DNA from: Saccharum officinarum
Taxonomy: Eukaryota; Streptophyta; Magnoliopsida; Poales; Poaceae
Length of the DNA stretch: 64,000 nucleotides
NCBI GenBank assembly: GCA_020631735.1
Contig: CM036159.1
Span: 99,211,670-99,275,669, forward strand
Reading direction: 5' to 3'
Made by a program: the position numbers and the translations under genes
Notes under the pieces: model-generated
Seen by the model: only the letters and a program-made list of their open reading frames with translations
Told to the model about the DNA's origin: nothing
The model's database searches: none
Shown here: one piece after another, positions 1 to 10,059 of the stretch
Layout: each line of letters starts with the position of its first letter
Position numbering within the stretch: the stretch's first letter is position 1

Positions 1-7
1 TACTTCT

Positions 8-1054
8 ATGTCTTGTGAGACTAACCTTTTGAAGGAGAACAATGAGCTTAAAAGTAAAGTGAAGAATTTGAGCAACAAGTTAGAGAGGTGCTACAACTCA
101 AAAGTCACCTTTGAGCACATGATGAAGACTCAAAGAAACGTTAGTGACAAAAGTGGCCTTGGCTTCAAGAAGAAAATGACAAGGGGTGAAAGAAAGCAAG
201 AAAAGAGGATGAAGAGGCTACTCCAAAAGAAGCTCTCGCATTCCATGTGCTATCGATGCCATGAAGTGGGTCATCTTCACCAAACATGCCCCAACTTAGA
301 GAAGCTCAAGTTGAAGAAAGAAGAAGAAAGGCTCAAACGCAAGTGCTTCAAGTGCCATACATGGGGTCACTACACCTCAATGTTCCCAAGCAAGAAACTA
401 GTGAAGCAACAAGAAGAGCCTCAACCAAAGCCACAAGTTGAGCAAGAAACCACACCCCAATCTCAAGTCAAGATCAACCACAAGGATAATGATAGTGACT
501 TGATGATGAAGAAGAAGAAAACGAGAAGGGGTGGAAGAGGAAGGCATCCAATGCAAATCCAAGATGCCAAGATGATGAGCAAGATTCAAGATAAGAAGAG
601 AGATTTGGCTCACATCAAGTGCTTCAAGTGTGAAGATATGAGACACTTTGCCTCGAGGTGTCCTACCAAGCTTGAGAAGAAGGCTCAAGCAACTCATGAG
701 AGGCAAGGCAATGAAAAGCATCACATGAGCAAGGAAGAAAAGGCTCAACCAAAGAGAAGATGCTATTCATGTCGGGAAAGGGGACACATGGCACATTCAT
801 GTTCCCTAGGTAATAATTCTAAGCCTAGTTCAATTAATAATACTAATATGCTTAGAAAGGATGTAAATGGTATCTCTATGGTTGCTATTGCAAAACATCC
901 CGCTACTCATACTAAGGCAATGCCTAAGTATGTTGCACCTAACTTGAGAGAACCCAAACTTTTGGGTACCATCAAAAAGTGGATGAATGTGTGTAGGTAC
1001 CATGGCATTGGAGGCTTGACTCAAATTGATTTCATATTTGTTATTATATGTTGA
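8..1054 (+). CDS. Copia gag-like nucleocapsid protein with four CCHC knuckles (5' partial)
   Basis: The frame is open to the window edge, so the true start is upstream; the first visible ATG is at 8. It is a very basic, Lys-rich protein of at least 348 residues. A short coiled-coil-like stretch lies at residues 8-28, followed by four C-x2-C-x4-H-x4-C zinc knuckles at about 81-94, 113-126, 205-218 and 252-265. The second knuckle has Phe instead of the last Cys at residue 126, so it probably cannot hold zinc. Knuckles of this type bind the genomic RNA in the virus-like particle. The frame stops at 1054, where the protease region should begin; the last 40 residues are unlike protease. The long frame with intact knuckles 1, 3 and 4 suggests recent activity or mobilisation by a helper element. 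Confidence 0.8.
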   Translation: MSCETNLLKENNELKSKVKNLSNKLERCYNSKVTFEHMMKTQRNVSDKSGLGFKKKMTRGERKQEKRMKRLLQKKLSHSMCYRCHEVGHLHQTCPNLEKLKLKKEEERLKRKCFKCHTWGHYTSMFPSKKLVKQQEEPQPKPQVEQETTPQSQVKINHKDNDSDLMMKKKKTRRGGRGRHPMQIQDAKMMSKIQDKKRDLAHIKCFKCEDMRHFASRCPTKLEKKAQATHERQGNEKHHMSKEEKAQPKRRCYSCRERGHMAHSCSLGNNSKPSSINNTNMLRKDVNGISMVAIAKHPATHTKAMPKYVAPNLREPKLLGTIKKWMNVCRYHGIGGLTQIDFIFVIIC

Positions 1055-4000
1055 CTCAAGTATTGAAGCTTATTGCAATTCTATCCCAATGCCAAGTCAA
1101 AATGAGTGAAGTCCAAAGTACTACAACATACAAGTGTCATGATCAAGTTGTGGATGATTTCTTGGAATTATTTGATGGCTTGCAAATGTTCAAGTTGAAA
1201 GCTTGCTATGAATAATCATGAGCTAACCAAGGTATATCTCTTGTTGATTATTTCATTTGGGTGCATATGAGTTGATTGAATTGGATAAATGTGCAATGTT
1301 GCTTGCTATGAGATGATTGAATGGATTAAATGCTTAGCAATCAAGTTTGGATTGATTTGGGTTGGATAAGTTCATGAGATGACCTTTAGTAAGTGGATTG
1401 AATGGATATATATCTTATGAAAGCATTCAAACAAGTTAGTTTCAAGTTTGATTCACTTTTGATGAAGAATAGCTCATGTTTTGAAATCTGTCCTATATTA
1501 AAAATCTGAGCTAGCAGTGATCTTAGCCATGTTTGAGTGATCAAATCTATTTGGATTGGCTTGAAATTTGGTATACATGCTCTACACTTATGATAGAAGA
1601 TGCTGTAGATATTTCATGAGAAGTGGATAAGGGTTGCTTCGGTTTTGAAGTGCATCTTGTCAGCTATAGTGCAGCAGTTTTCAGCATGTAGCAGTGGTGG
1701 AAGATTTGAAATCTAGTAGCAATCTAGAAGTCAAAAGAAGTTCAAATTTTTACAGTTGCTAGATGACTTAGTGAAGCACATCTCCACCAAATTTGATGGC
1801 ATTTGGATCTGTACATTGGGAGATATGAATTATTCTTTGAAGGGTATAGAATTTGCCAGAAAAGTGAGTCACTTTAATTGAAAGGTCCTCAAGTTGGAAA
1901 CTTGTTTATAAGTGGTTGAGGTACCTAAGTTTGGTTTTGGATTGATCTAGAAGCATGAAAAACAATGAGTACAAGAACATTTGATTATGGAATGTACTTG
2001 GTGTACTTATTTGGTACTCAATTTGAAGATCAAGATCAAACTTAAGATGAAGATGAAGTTTAAGTTCTAGTGATGATTAGAGATCATTTGGTAGAAAGAA
2101 AAGGACTTAAACAAGTAGAAAGAGTTGGACTCAAATGTAGATTCAAGGATTATTCATCAAGATTGAGTTCATCATTTGGATCAATCAAACTATATCATTT
2201 CAAGTGAGTATCAAGAGTGGTTCTTTGGAGAAAGGTCACTTCTCCCTAGTGAGGGGCTTGCCGCCGTGTGTAGGTGAAACCAAGTTTGGGACTTGGAAGG
2301 CTAACATGGAAGTGGTGATCCGAGGAACTTGTGATGCTTAGTTGAAGCAATCAAAAGGATTGATCTAAAAAGCAAGCAACACCCAAAAGAGAGTTAGTCA
2401 TTGCAATTCAATTAATATTCTAAGTGATTCTCTCATGCAAGCAAAGATTATATAATGAAGCAAGCCAACCACAACAAGAAAGTGCACTTGATCATTAGTG
2501 GTTTTCAATTCATATGGGTGAAGAATGGATTTATCTATGATAATTGGTCTTCACCAAGCAATAAATTGGACTTCACATTGCTATTGGAGTAATGAATTGG
2601 AATCTATATGACTATCCTCTACTTCAACATAGCAAAGGTATCATTGAAATGTGCATGATCATTTCATCCCTTACTAGTATGCGGTTAGTGCATATAGTAC
2701 ATGCTTATTAGGATCATGCATGACAAATGAAAATTTTAGATTCATTGCCTACCACTATTGCTTGAATGATTAAAATGTTCTAGTGGTATGGATATGAGTT
2801 TGTTCATGAGCTAGTGAATCCAAGTACTTGATCTAGTTTGGATTGCTAACAAGTGACAAGTACAACATTGGCAAGATAACCCTTAGCATGAGGTGTGAAG
2901 AAGCCTGTCATTGGATCAAACCGGACTTGGAATCTTAGGCAAATCAACTTAGTTCAAGTCATATAAGAAGCTCATGACAATGATAAGAGTACACGCACAA
3001 GACAACAATGAAAATGGATATCTAGTTTGTTTCAAGTGGTATCTAGACTCAAATTGATCTTCCAAGTGGTATGTATAAGTGGTGTCTAGATAATGATCTA
3101 CAAGTGATATCTTACAAGTGGTACTCATGAAGATAGAAAATGTTCAAGAAGTGAATATTATTGACAAATCCTTCAAAGTGAATCCATACTAGAAAATTCT
3201 TTCAAATGGTATCACATTTCTACTCATGGTATCTTCACGTGGTATCATTCATGCAAGACGTTGGTTTCACAAGTGATCCTCAGCCTTAAGTGATCAAATC
3301 AAGCAATGCTACCCTCATCTTCAAGTGGTATCTCAAGTGAATGACACATGCTATGACATAGGGGGAGGAGCCCCATCGATTGGTATCAAGGTCAAAGATC
3401 CTATGTGGAATCTCAAGAGCAACCATAAAGTTTGTCATTCCAACATATGTGGTAATGTCCATAAAAAATGCAATATTCAAGTCTCAACCATCTACCCCAA
3501 TACAAGCCTTTGTATCAATTGAGAAGAACACCTTTTATGGAAATTGATGACAAAGGGGGAGAAGTTGGACAAAGATATGAAAGCTTTTTGAGCTTTGGAG
3601 AGAGATTGGAAGGACATGGACATGGACAAAGAGGGAGTATCATTGAAGAATGTAAGGGGATCAAACATTCTTGGACAAAGAAAGCACACAAGTAGGGGGA
3701 GCAAGCTCATGAACTTTGATTGATTACATTTGATATGTGCATAATTCATGTGCTTGCTTGCATTGCATAAGTTCTTAAATTCAATATGCATGCTTGTGTG
3801 GTGTATGTTAGTTTTGAATGATGATTTGATAACTAGCATGCATAGGATGTTAGCTAGACTTATGATTATCATGCAAAAACTAGAACCCTTCTTATAATGT
3901 TGATCTCACGAGGTTTCTAGTGTTTTTGATGTCTAGCTACTCATGATGCTAAGGATGGTGGCAAACTTGTGATTTTCAAATGGTATCAAGCTACTAATTG

Positions 4001-4313
4001 GTATCAAGCTACAAAGGTTTATTCTATACACCTTAGCATCACTTAGTAGTGCTAACCCTCCCACAAATTTCATATTTATGCATATGTGCAAGCTTGAAAC
4101 CAAACCATTTGAGCACATATGTAGGGGGAGTTATCACTACCAAGTCGGATTTTATGGTGCTTATCCAAATCTTGACATAGAGCTTAAAAGTTGGATAAGT
4201 AACATTAAATCCAAAACAAGTTAGCAATTTACACTTGTGTGAAGTGCTAGCTTGAAAAAACTTAATTTCCATATCTTTGTAGAGTTGTTATCAATTACCA
4301 AAAAGGGGGAGAT
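1055..4313 (+). other. Non-coding internal region of the pol-less copia element, with polypurine tract
   Basis: There is no coding frame longer than about 130 codons and no similarity to retroviral enzymes. The 2.9-4.3 kb part matches in style the post-pol region of the second copia element (21028-22150): the same phrases recur around purine-rich GGGGGAG tracts and around a cluster of TGGTATC motifs. The polypurine tract AAAAAGGGGGAGAT ends directly at the LTR. Confidence 0.6.
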
Positions 4314-6785
4314 TGAAAGGTCCTTGTTTGGTTTTGGTAATTGAGTGACAACTTAGGTGGACTAATATGTGGTTATGTGAGATACACAGGAGATTAGTCC
4401 ACATGTGATGGTGTCATGAAGGAGCTCATTGCATATGAGACATGACATGGAGTCATGTGACCAAGATGGAGAAGATCAAGATGAGGCTTGGCTTGAAGGA
4501 CCGGTTGTGAAGGTGAAGGGCAAGTTGAGGCTTCGAAGCGAAGGACCATGCGATGGTGAAGCTTGGGCAAGACTTGGCGCCGATGGACCAATGCAACGGT
4601 GAAGAGCAAGTGAGGTCAAGATCGATGAACCAATACGGTCACGTGATGATATGAAGTGAATCATATCATTTGGTGATTGGTTGGTGCATGTGTTGCATCA
4701 TTGTCGGAGGAGATGGAGTGGAATGCGCAAGGCTAAGGTATAATCTAGGGCATTTCCATTTCACCGGTCATAGGTGTGTAGAGAAGTTTATGACCGGGTT
4801 TAGGATAGATGGCCGTACTATCAAGAGGGGCAAACTTGTTTGCATATCGGTCATCTAGTGCCACTTGAGCGATCTAACTGTGCATACGTGTTAGGATCGA
4901 GTGGCGAGGCAAGTTGAGTGCCTAATTCCTTCGAAAATGATTATGAAAATGCTAACACACGTGCACAAGGTGGTGATCACTTGTTGGTGTTGGCACTTTT
5001 GCGAAGGCGATGAAGTTTGAGCGGTAGAGAGGGTTTGGGTCTCTCTCTCCCTCCCGCCGAGCTTGCGAGCGCGGGATTCAGGCGATTTCGGGGAAATGAA
5101 ATGCCTATTTTCCACTACGCCGAAAGTCGGAAAAGAAACGGAGGCGAACGGGGTCACTGAGGTGACCGGACGCTGCATCGGACGCGGTCATGGAATGACC
5201 GGACGCGTCCGGTCAGTTGTCAGGCACGCGGGTGCTAGGGTTTGCAACCGGCGCGTCCGGTCACTCGCGGGACCGGCGCGTCCGGTCAGGTGTCCAGAGG
5301 AAACTGAGTACGATCGGACGCGAGGCGCGTCCGGTCACACTTGATCGGACGCGTCCGATCGTTGAAGGAGCTTACTGGACTCTAACCGGACGCGGGCACT
5401 GTCGCGTCCGGTCATCGCAAGGAGCGCGTCCGGTCGTTGCATCGCGGGCGCGCGGGTCAGTGCGATCGGCACGTCCGGTCGTTCGAAGCGGCGCGTCCGG
5501 TCGTTGCTTGGGGCGCGTCCGGTCGTTGTTTTGACCGTTGGGGTCAGTGACCGTTGGAGGATCTAACGGTCGCATTTGAAATTTGAGGGACACGTGGACG
5601 TCGCAGGGCGACCGGACGCGGTTGAGCGCGTCCGGTCGTCCCAAAAAAGGACCCAGTGAAGGGGTAACGGCTCTATTTGACCGTGGGGTTATAAATAGAT
5701 GCCTTGGCCGGCCGTGGCCGGTAGGGGAGCACACTTTAGCCTTGGTGGCTTGTGTGGTAGTGCTTGGGAGCCCTCTAACTCACTCATGCTTGATAGTGTT
5801 CATCGGATCGAGTGAGAGAGCGATTCTAGTGCGATTGCATCGTGAGGTTGCATCGAGTGGCACTAGGTGTTCGTGTTGCAAGCCGGTAGTGCTTGTTACT
5901 CTTGGAGGTTGCCACCTCCTAGACGGCTTGGTGGCTTGTGGCTCCGACGAAGCTCGCAAGAAGATTGTGCGAGGCTCCGGAGAAGCTTTGTGAGGGGGAT
6001 TGTGCTCACCCCGCGGGGATCGCGAAGAGCAACTCTAGTTGAGCGTGTCATTGAGTTACCTCACTTGAGAGTGGTGTCTTACGGTGCCTTGCGGGGCGTG
6101 CCTTGAGGGGCAAGTGACTTAAGGGTCACACCGAGGAACCATCTAAGTGTTGGTTGACACAACGGGGACGTAGCTTGGTGGCAACCAAGTGAACCTCGGG
6201 AGAAAATCACCGTGTCAACTTTGTCTACTCTTCTCGGTGGTTTGCATTCATGCAACACAAGCTTGTATTTACTTTCATATATTCTTGTGCTTGTGTAGTT
6301 GCTCTCGTAACTAGTTTGCTTATGTAGCTTGCTAGTTGTCTTCTTGCTTGTGTAGCTAGAAGCTTCCGCTTGCGTGACTAATTTGGTTTGTGTAACCTTG
6401 TTAGTCACATTGCTTAGTTTGTGTAGCTAAGTGATTTGCGCTCTCTAATTTGGCATTAGTTGCCTTGTTGTTGAGCATTGCTAGTGAGCTTAGGCTTTGT
6501 GCGCTTTGCTTACTAGAATTGTGTAGGAGCTCCCTCTTGCTTGCAAAGTACTAGTGCATAGGTTTGTGTGACCTTGCTCTAGAATTAAATAGGAGAGCTC
6601 TTGCTAAGGAAAGCACCTTAGTTGCTTAATTAGGATCTTTGTGAGGTGCTTGTGAACTTAGTTAGAGGGGTGAAGTCTTGGCTAGACCGATAAGTTTAAT
6701 TCCGCATTTGTTTTGGTTAGCCAACACGTTTAAGTTTTAGAAAGGACTATTCACCCCCCCTCTAGTCCGCCATCTCGACCCTTCA
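4314..6785 (+). repeat. 3' LTR of the pol-less copia element
   Basis: It is bounded on the left by a polypurine tract and begins TGAAAGGTCC; it ends in a CT-rich CACCCCCCCTCTAG segment and CCCTTCA. The same boundaries appear in the other two copia LTRs of the window (22151-24147 plus, 62942 onwards minus). U3 contains a CpG-rich array of GACCGGACGCGTCCGGTC-type palindromes at about 5160-5640, placed directly upstream of a TATA box. Confidence 0.85.
5690..5697 (+). promoter_or_regulatory. TATA box of copia LTR promoter
   Basis: TATAAATA lies about 55 bp downstream of the last palindromic GCGTCCGGTC repeat. The other two copia LTRs of the window have the same box at the same relative place (23225-23232 plus and 63854-63861 minus), which supports its role as the U3 core promoter. 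Confidence 0.7.
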
Positions 6786-7936
6786 TAGTGTTTTCCGTCT
6801 GTGTCGATTAAGGACCGTCCGTTGTTGTCCCTCGGGTCATGTTGAACGCATGCCTCACATTTAGCTGGTCGGATAAAGTACCTTCCGACCGTGAAACTGG
6901 GAGATTATTCGGGCCGAGTGGATTGCCCACAACGCACTGTACCGGAGCAGTAGTGGCAGGATACGGGGGCACGATGATAAGGCCAAAGAGCAGTCGGGTG
7001 GCCCCGGGTACAAGTGGTTCCTGGCAAGCTCGCGACTTTACCTGAATGGTTGACTCGGCGACCAACACCTCACTTTAGCGGGTGAGTGAGGTTTGTGTGA
7101 GGAATAACTTACCAGTTGGTTAATAATCGATTCGAATCGCCATCGTTCTCTGGATAGTGAACACTTGACTTGAGCTACTTCATCGTAGTAATATTGATGG
7201 AACACTTGGACAGTTATAGGCATTATGACATAATGGAAGTTGTTAATGATCATTGGTTATCATTACCTGTTTAATTACATGTTACTTTAGTACAGGTGCA
7301 AATGTAGTTGACAGGTTAATAAAGATTTAACTTGATGCAAAGTTTTTGTAAAGGTTTTCCTAAATGCTAAAAATGCCTTTTTACAAATGAGTCAGCTATC
7401 CCACCAGAAAGCCTATCATGATTCCTTGGTGTCTTTTATTTCTGGTTTACGATGGGTAAGTCTAGCTGAGTACCTTCTCGTACTCAGGGCTTTGTTCTCA
7501 CTTGTTGCAGATGGGCAGATTGTACTACGGGTATTGTATCAACTGCATCTATCCTGCGATGGGCGAAGCTTAGGACCATGGGTAATGGTCATTCGCTACT
7601 TCTCGTCTGATGCTTTTGCTGGAGATGGTCACAAGCTGGCACTTTATTTCAAAATGTTGTGTGTGTGCGTGATTTGAACTACCGCTTCCGCTATTTTTAT
7701 TCGAACCTGGTTTGTAATAACTATGTTTAAACTCCGATGTATTTTATGCCGCGAACATTTATGTAACTTATGATGGTAACCGTTAAACTTAGTATGATCT
7801 TGGCTGTTATGTGAAATGGTTTGAAATCCATCGAGATTTCACGGACTACCGGGTTATACGGGCTTAAGTTTGTTAAATTGTCCTTTCGTTGGATGATTTT
7901 CTACTTAATCTCGTATAATTGGGCGGTTCTGTTACA
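6786..7936 (+). repeat. Distal part of the gypsy 5' LTR
   Basis: From 6786 the sequence matches the 3' LTR from 17375 (same order, few differences) and, in reverse, the LTR of the minus-strand copy at 56937-58090. It ends CTGTTACA at 7936, followed directly by the primer binding site. The front part was displaced by the copia insertion. Confidence 0.85.
7466..7487 (+). other. Conserved stem-loop between splice-like sites in gypsy LTR
   Basis: CTGAGTAC and GTACTCAG form a perfect 8-bp stem around a 6-base loop. The hairpin lies between a strong donor-like GTAAGT (7456-7461) and an acceptor-like TTGTTGCAG ending at 7510. The second gypsy LTR keeps all three parts on the minus strand (57386-57407). 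Confidence 0.6.
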
Positions 7937-7938
7937 GC

Positions 7939-7950
7939 TGGCATCGGAGC
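7939..7950 (+). promoter_or_regulatory. Primer binding site, initiator tRNA-Met type
   Basis: TGGCATCGGAGC starts two bases after the LTR end and resembles the usual TGGTATCAGAGC site that pairs with the 3' end of initiator tRNA-Met. It marks the end of the 5' LTR and the start of minus-strand DNA synthesis. Confidence 0.8.
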
Positions 7951-8727
7951 ATGGTTTAACGTGATTACTGTTCATAAGTGTATTTAAAACAAAATTATGT
8001 TTAAAAAAAGTGTGATTTTAAAACAAAAAGTGTGCCAGTGGTCATATCCTGTATGCCCAGTTAAGGACTCTAGGTGGCTATTTAAGTACTAACTTGGGGT
8101 TTTTGCACCATATTTCTCTTTCGTTGCTCATACGGCGTGCTATTGTATGAGTGCCACTTAATTGAGTGGTAATGTATGGATCAGTTATCTCTACGCTTTG
8201 GTAAGTGTGAGCTGTAAGAGCATGATCGGATACACCGCCGATCTAGGGAGAGTGCTTATATGATACTAGAATAATTACATGTTTTACACATGTTTTTATG
8301 AAAGTATCGCATGTGTGGGTGTTCCGTCCGTTGAGGCGATGCCGTCAATAGGACGATGTGTTTGGGTAGATACTACCGTTGTACACGCATCTGGGGATTC
8401 GTGTAGAGCGCATAGGTAGATTTACTGCTTTCATGCATTCATGGGGAATGGGCTGAAATGAATTTTCTGCAGGTATATAACAGCGTTATCGTGTAGATCG
8501 AATTAGTTACGTATATGAGAGATCGTTGGTATGCCACCGAATTCATCGTTAGATGTCTTTATTTTCTAAGTTTGTGAGAACGTAAGACTCGCGCATGCAT
8601 CATATTGCCTGTGCATTTCATTCATAATATGCATTCCTCCCCTTATAAAAGAATTATCCCAGTTTGATAAAAGTGACATCAACTTAAAATATGTTCTCAC
8701 CGGGTAATTTAAAAACTTGTGCTACAG
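7951..8727 (+). other. Untranslated leader of the gypsy element
   Basis: AT-rich leader without a convincing reading frame. It ends with GTGCTACAG directly before the ATG of the extra ORF; this is acceptor-like, so the ORF may be expressed from a spliced RNA. Confidence 0.5.
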
Positions 8728-9702
8728 ATGGCCCACACGAAGAAGACTGCCTATAAGTCCACTGGTGGAAGAGCACCCCGTCACCAGATGGCCCCACGGG
8801 AGCGCCGCAGCACGGACACTTTTCTAAGTGAGTTTGGCATGCCCACCTTGCTTTGGAGAGTGCTCCATGATGTGGGGTACCTAGAGGGTCAAGAGCCGGT
8901 GTACTCCTGGAATGAGAGTCAGTTAGCTGAGGATGGACTTGCAATAGTGGAGATCACCGTCCCTGCTCTTGGTGATGCGCCAGAATGGGATGGTTGGCAT
9001 TTGGAGTTTGAAGGACGCACTCCAGTTGAGGGTGCAGAGGGTGCAGCCTTTCACGTCATCCGAGACATAATGAGCAGGTTTCCTAATGAGTTGGCAGCAG
9101 CTTTGGCAGGCACCTTCCCGAGAGATGATCCTCGTGATGCCATTTGGGTGCAACCGCAAGGAAGTGCCCTGGTTAGAGGTCCAAGTGAAGGACGGGCTAG
9201 CGACAACCACACGATGAGTGCCATGTATGCAGTCATCAAAGCATACCAGGGTCTTGAGAGTACCTATTGGACCTTGACTGGTCTGCGTGGCAATGACCGG
9301 CTTGAAGCAAGGAAGCAGAAGAAGAAGCAAGCACGTGCTATAGCTAGCTTGCAGGAGCAGTTGGCCGACATGAGATTGCAGCGAGATCGGGCTCTCGAGA
9401 GAGGTGAGAGTGCTATGCAGCGGGTACAGACGTTGACTCAGGCCAACAGAAATGCAGACCGCATGATGGGACACCTAGTGTAGGAAAGGAATGAAGCCTG
9501 GAACGAGAGGGACCTTCTGAGGCAGAGGGTCGAGGAGCTAGAAGGGTATAATGCTAACTTGCATGAAGAGTTTCATGCCCTCTACAACGGGATAGGCCCA
9601 TATGCTCCTTCAGACGCCACCCAGATGGACGTCGACGATGACGCCGCTACTGATGGTAGCAATGGTGACGCCTCCGACCTCGATGATGGCCCCGAGGAGT
9701 AG
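8728..9702 (+). CDS. Extra gypsy ORF: histone H3-tail-like N-terminus, coiled coil, acidic tail
   Basis: Start chosen at the ATG at 8728 because it is the first Met after an acceptor-like CAG and gives the H3-like beginning. Residues 1-20 read MAHTKKTAYKSTGGRAPRHQ; against the canonical H3 tail this keeps T3, K4, T6, K9, S10, T11, G12, G13, R17 and Q19, while R2, R8 and K14 are replaced by His, Tyr and Arg. The similarity stops after about residue 22; there is no histone fold. Residues 40-190 are an unrecognised globular-looking part, about 190-285 a charged coiled coil, and the last 25 residues are strongly acidic (Asp/Glu-rich, MDVDDD). A TAG at 9481-9483 interrupts the coiled coil; the same frame then runs on to the stop at 9700-9702, so the parental protein was about 324 residues. 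Position upstream of gag suggests a separately expressed accessory protein. Function unknown; a chromatin mimic or chaperone-like role is inference. Confidence 0.75.
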
Positions 9703-10059
9703 GCTAGTTGTCTTGCGTTAGTGATAGGCTCTGTCACGATGACCTTCTTTTGGTTTCCATGTATCGTGTTGTATCCTATTCGATCTTGAGACTGGCGATC
9801 TTTTCAATCTTGGTTGTGTATGTGATGCTCGAACGCATAAAAGTCCAGTGTATGTATGCTGGCAACGTGGTTGTATGGAACGCGATGTTGCATTCGAAGT
9901 AATTTGATTAGTGATGTTGTTTTAATTAGAATGTGATTATTGTGCCTCTGTTTTATTGCATGACTTGTTCTCTCCAATAAATTCAGTATGACATGATTGT
10001 TCATTCGAATACAATTACTACCACTTCGCTCAATTATTACTTGTTGCTGAAATATGCAG
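9703..10059 (+). other. Spacer between extra ORF and gag
   Basis: AT-rich, no reading frame. It ends TTGTTGCTGAAATATGCAG immediately before the gag ATG, again an acceptor-like CAG|ATGGC context as before the upstream ORF. Confidence 0.5.

Larger units (their letters stand above)
1..6785 (+). mobile_element. Ty1-copia (SIRE/Maximus-like) element, pol-less derivative, 5' end outside window
   Basis: What is visible is a gag-like ORF with zinc knuckles, about 3.3 kb of non-coding internal sequence, a purine tract at 4302-4313 and a 2.47-kb 3' LTR that begins TGAAAGG and ends CCCTTCA. No protease, integrase, reverse transcriptase or RNase H is encoded between gag and LTR, although the second copia element of this window has them, so this copy is non-autonomous. 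It sits inside the 5' LTR of the gypsy element that follows. The uninterrupted gypsy sequence is seen at 17369-17395, which places the insertion exactly at 6785/6786 with TAGTG (6786-6790) as the expected 5-bp target duplication; the other copy lies outside the window. Clade assignment is from gag style and LTR termini and is moderately sure. Confidence 0.85.

Noticed and set aside
5160..5640. CRISPR-like array
   Set aside because: The repeats are short CpG palindromes with irregular spacing inside an LTR of a plant retrotransposon.
8728..9483. A genuine histone H3 gene
   Set aside because: Similarity ends after about 22 residues; there is no histone fold, the rest is coiled coil and acidic, and the ORF sits between PBS and gag of a retrotransposon.
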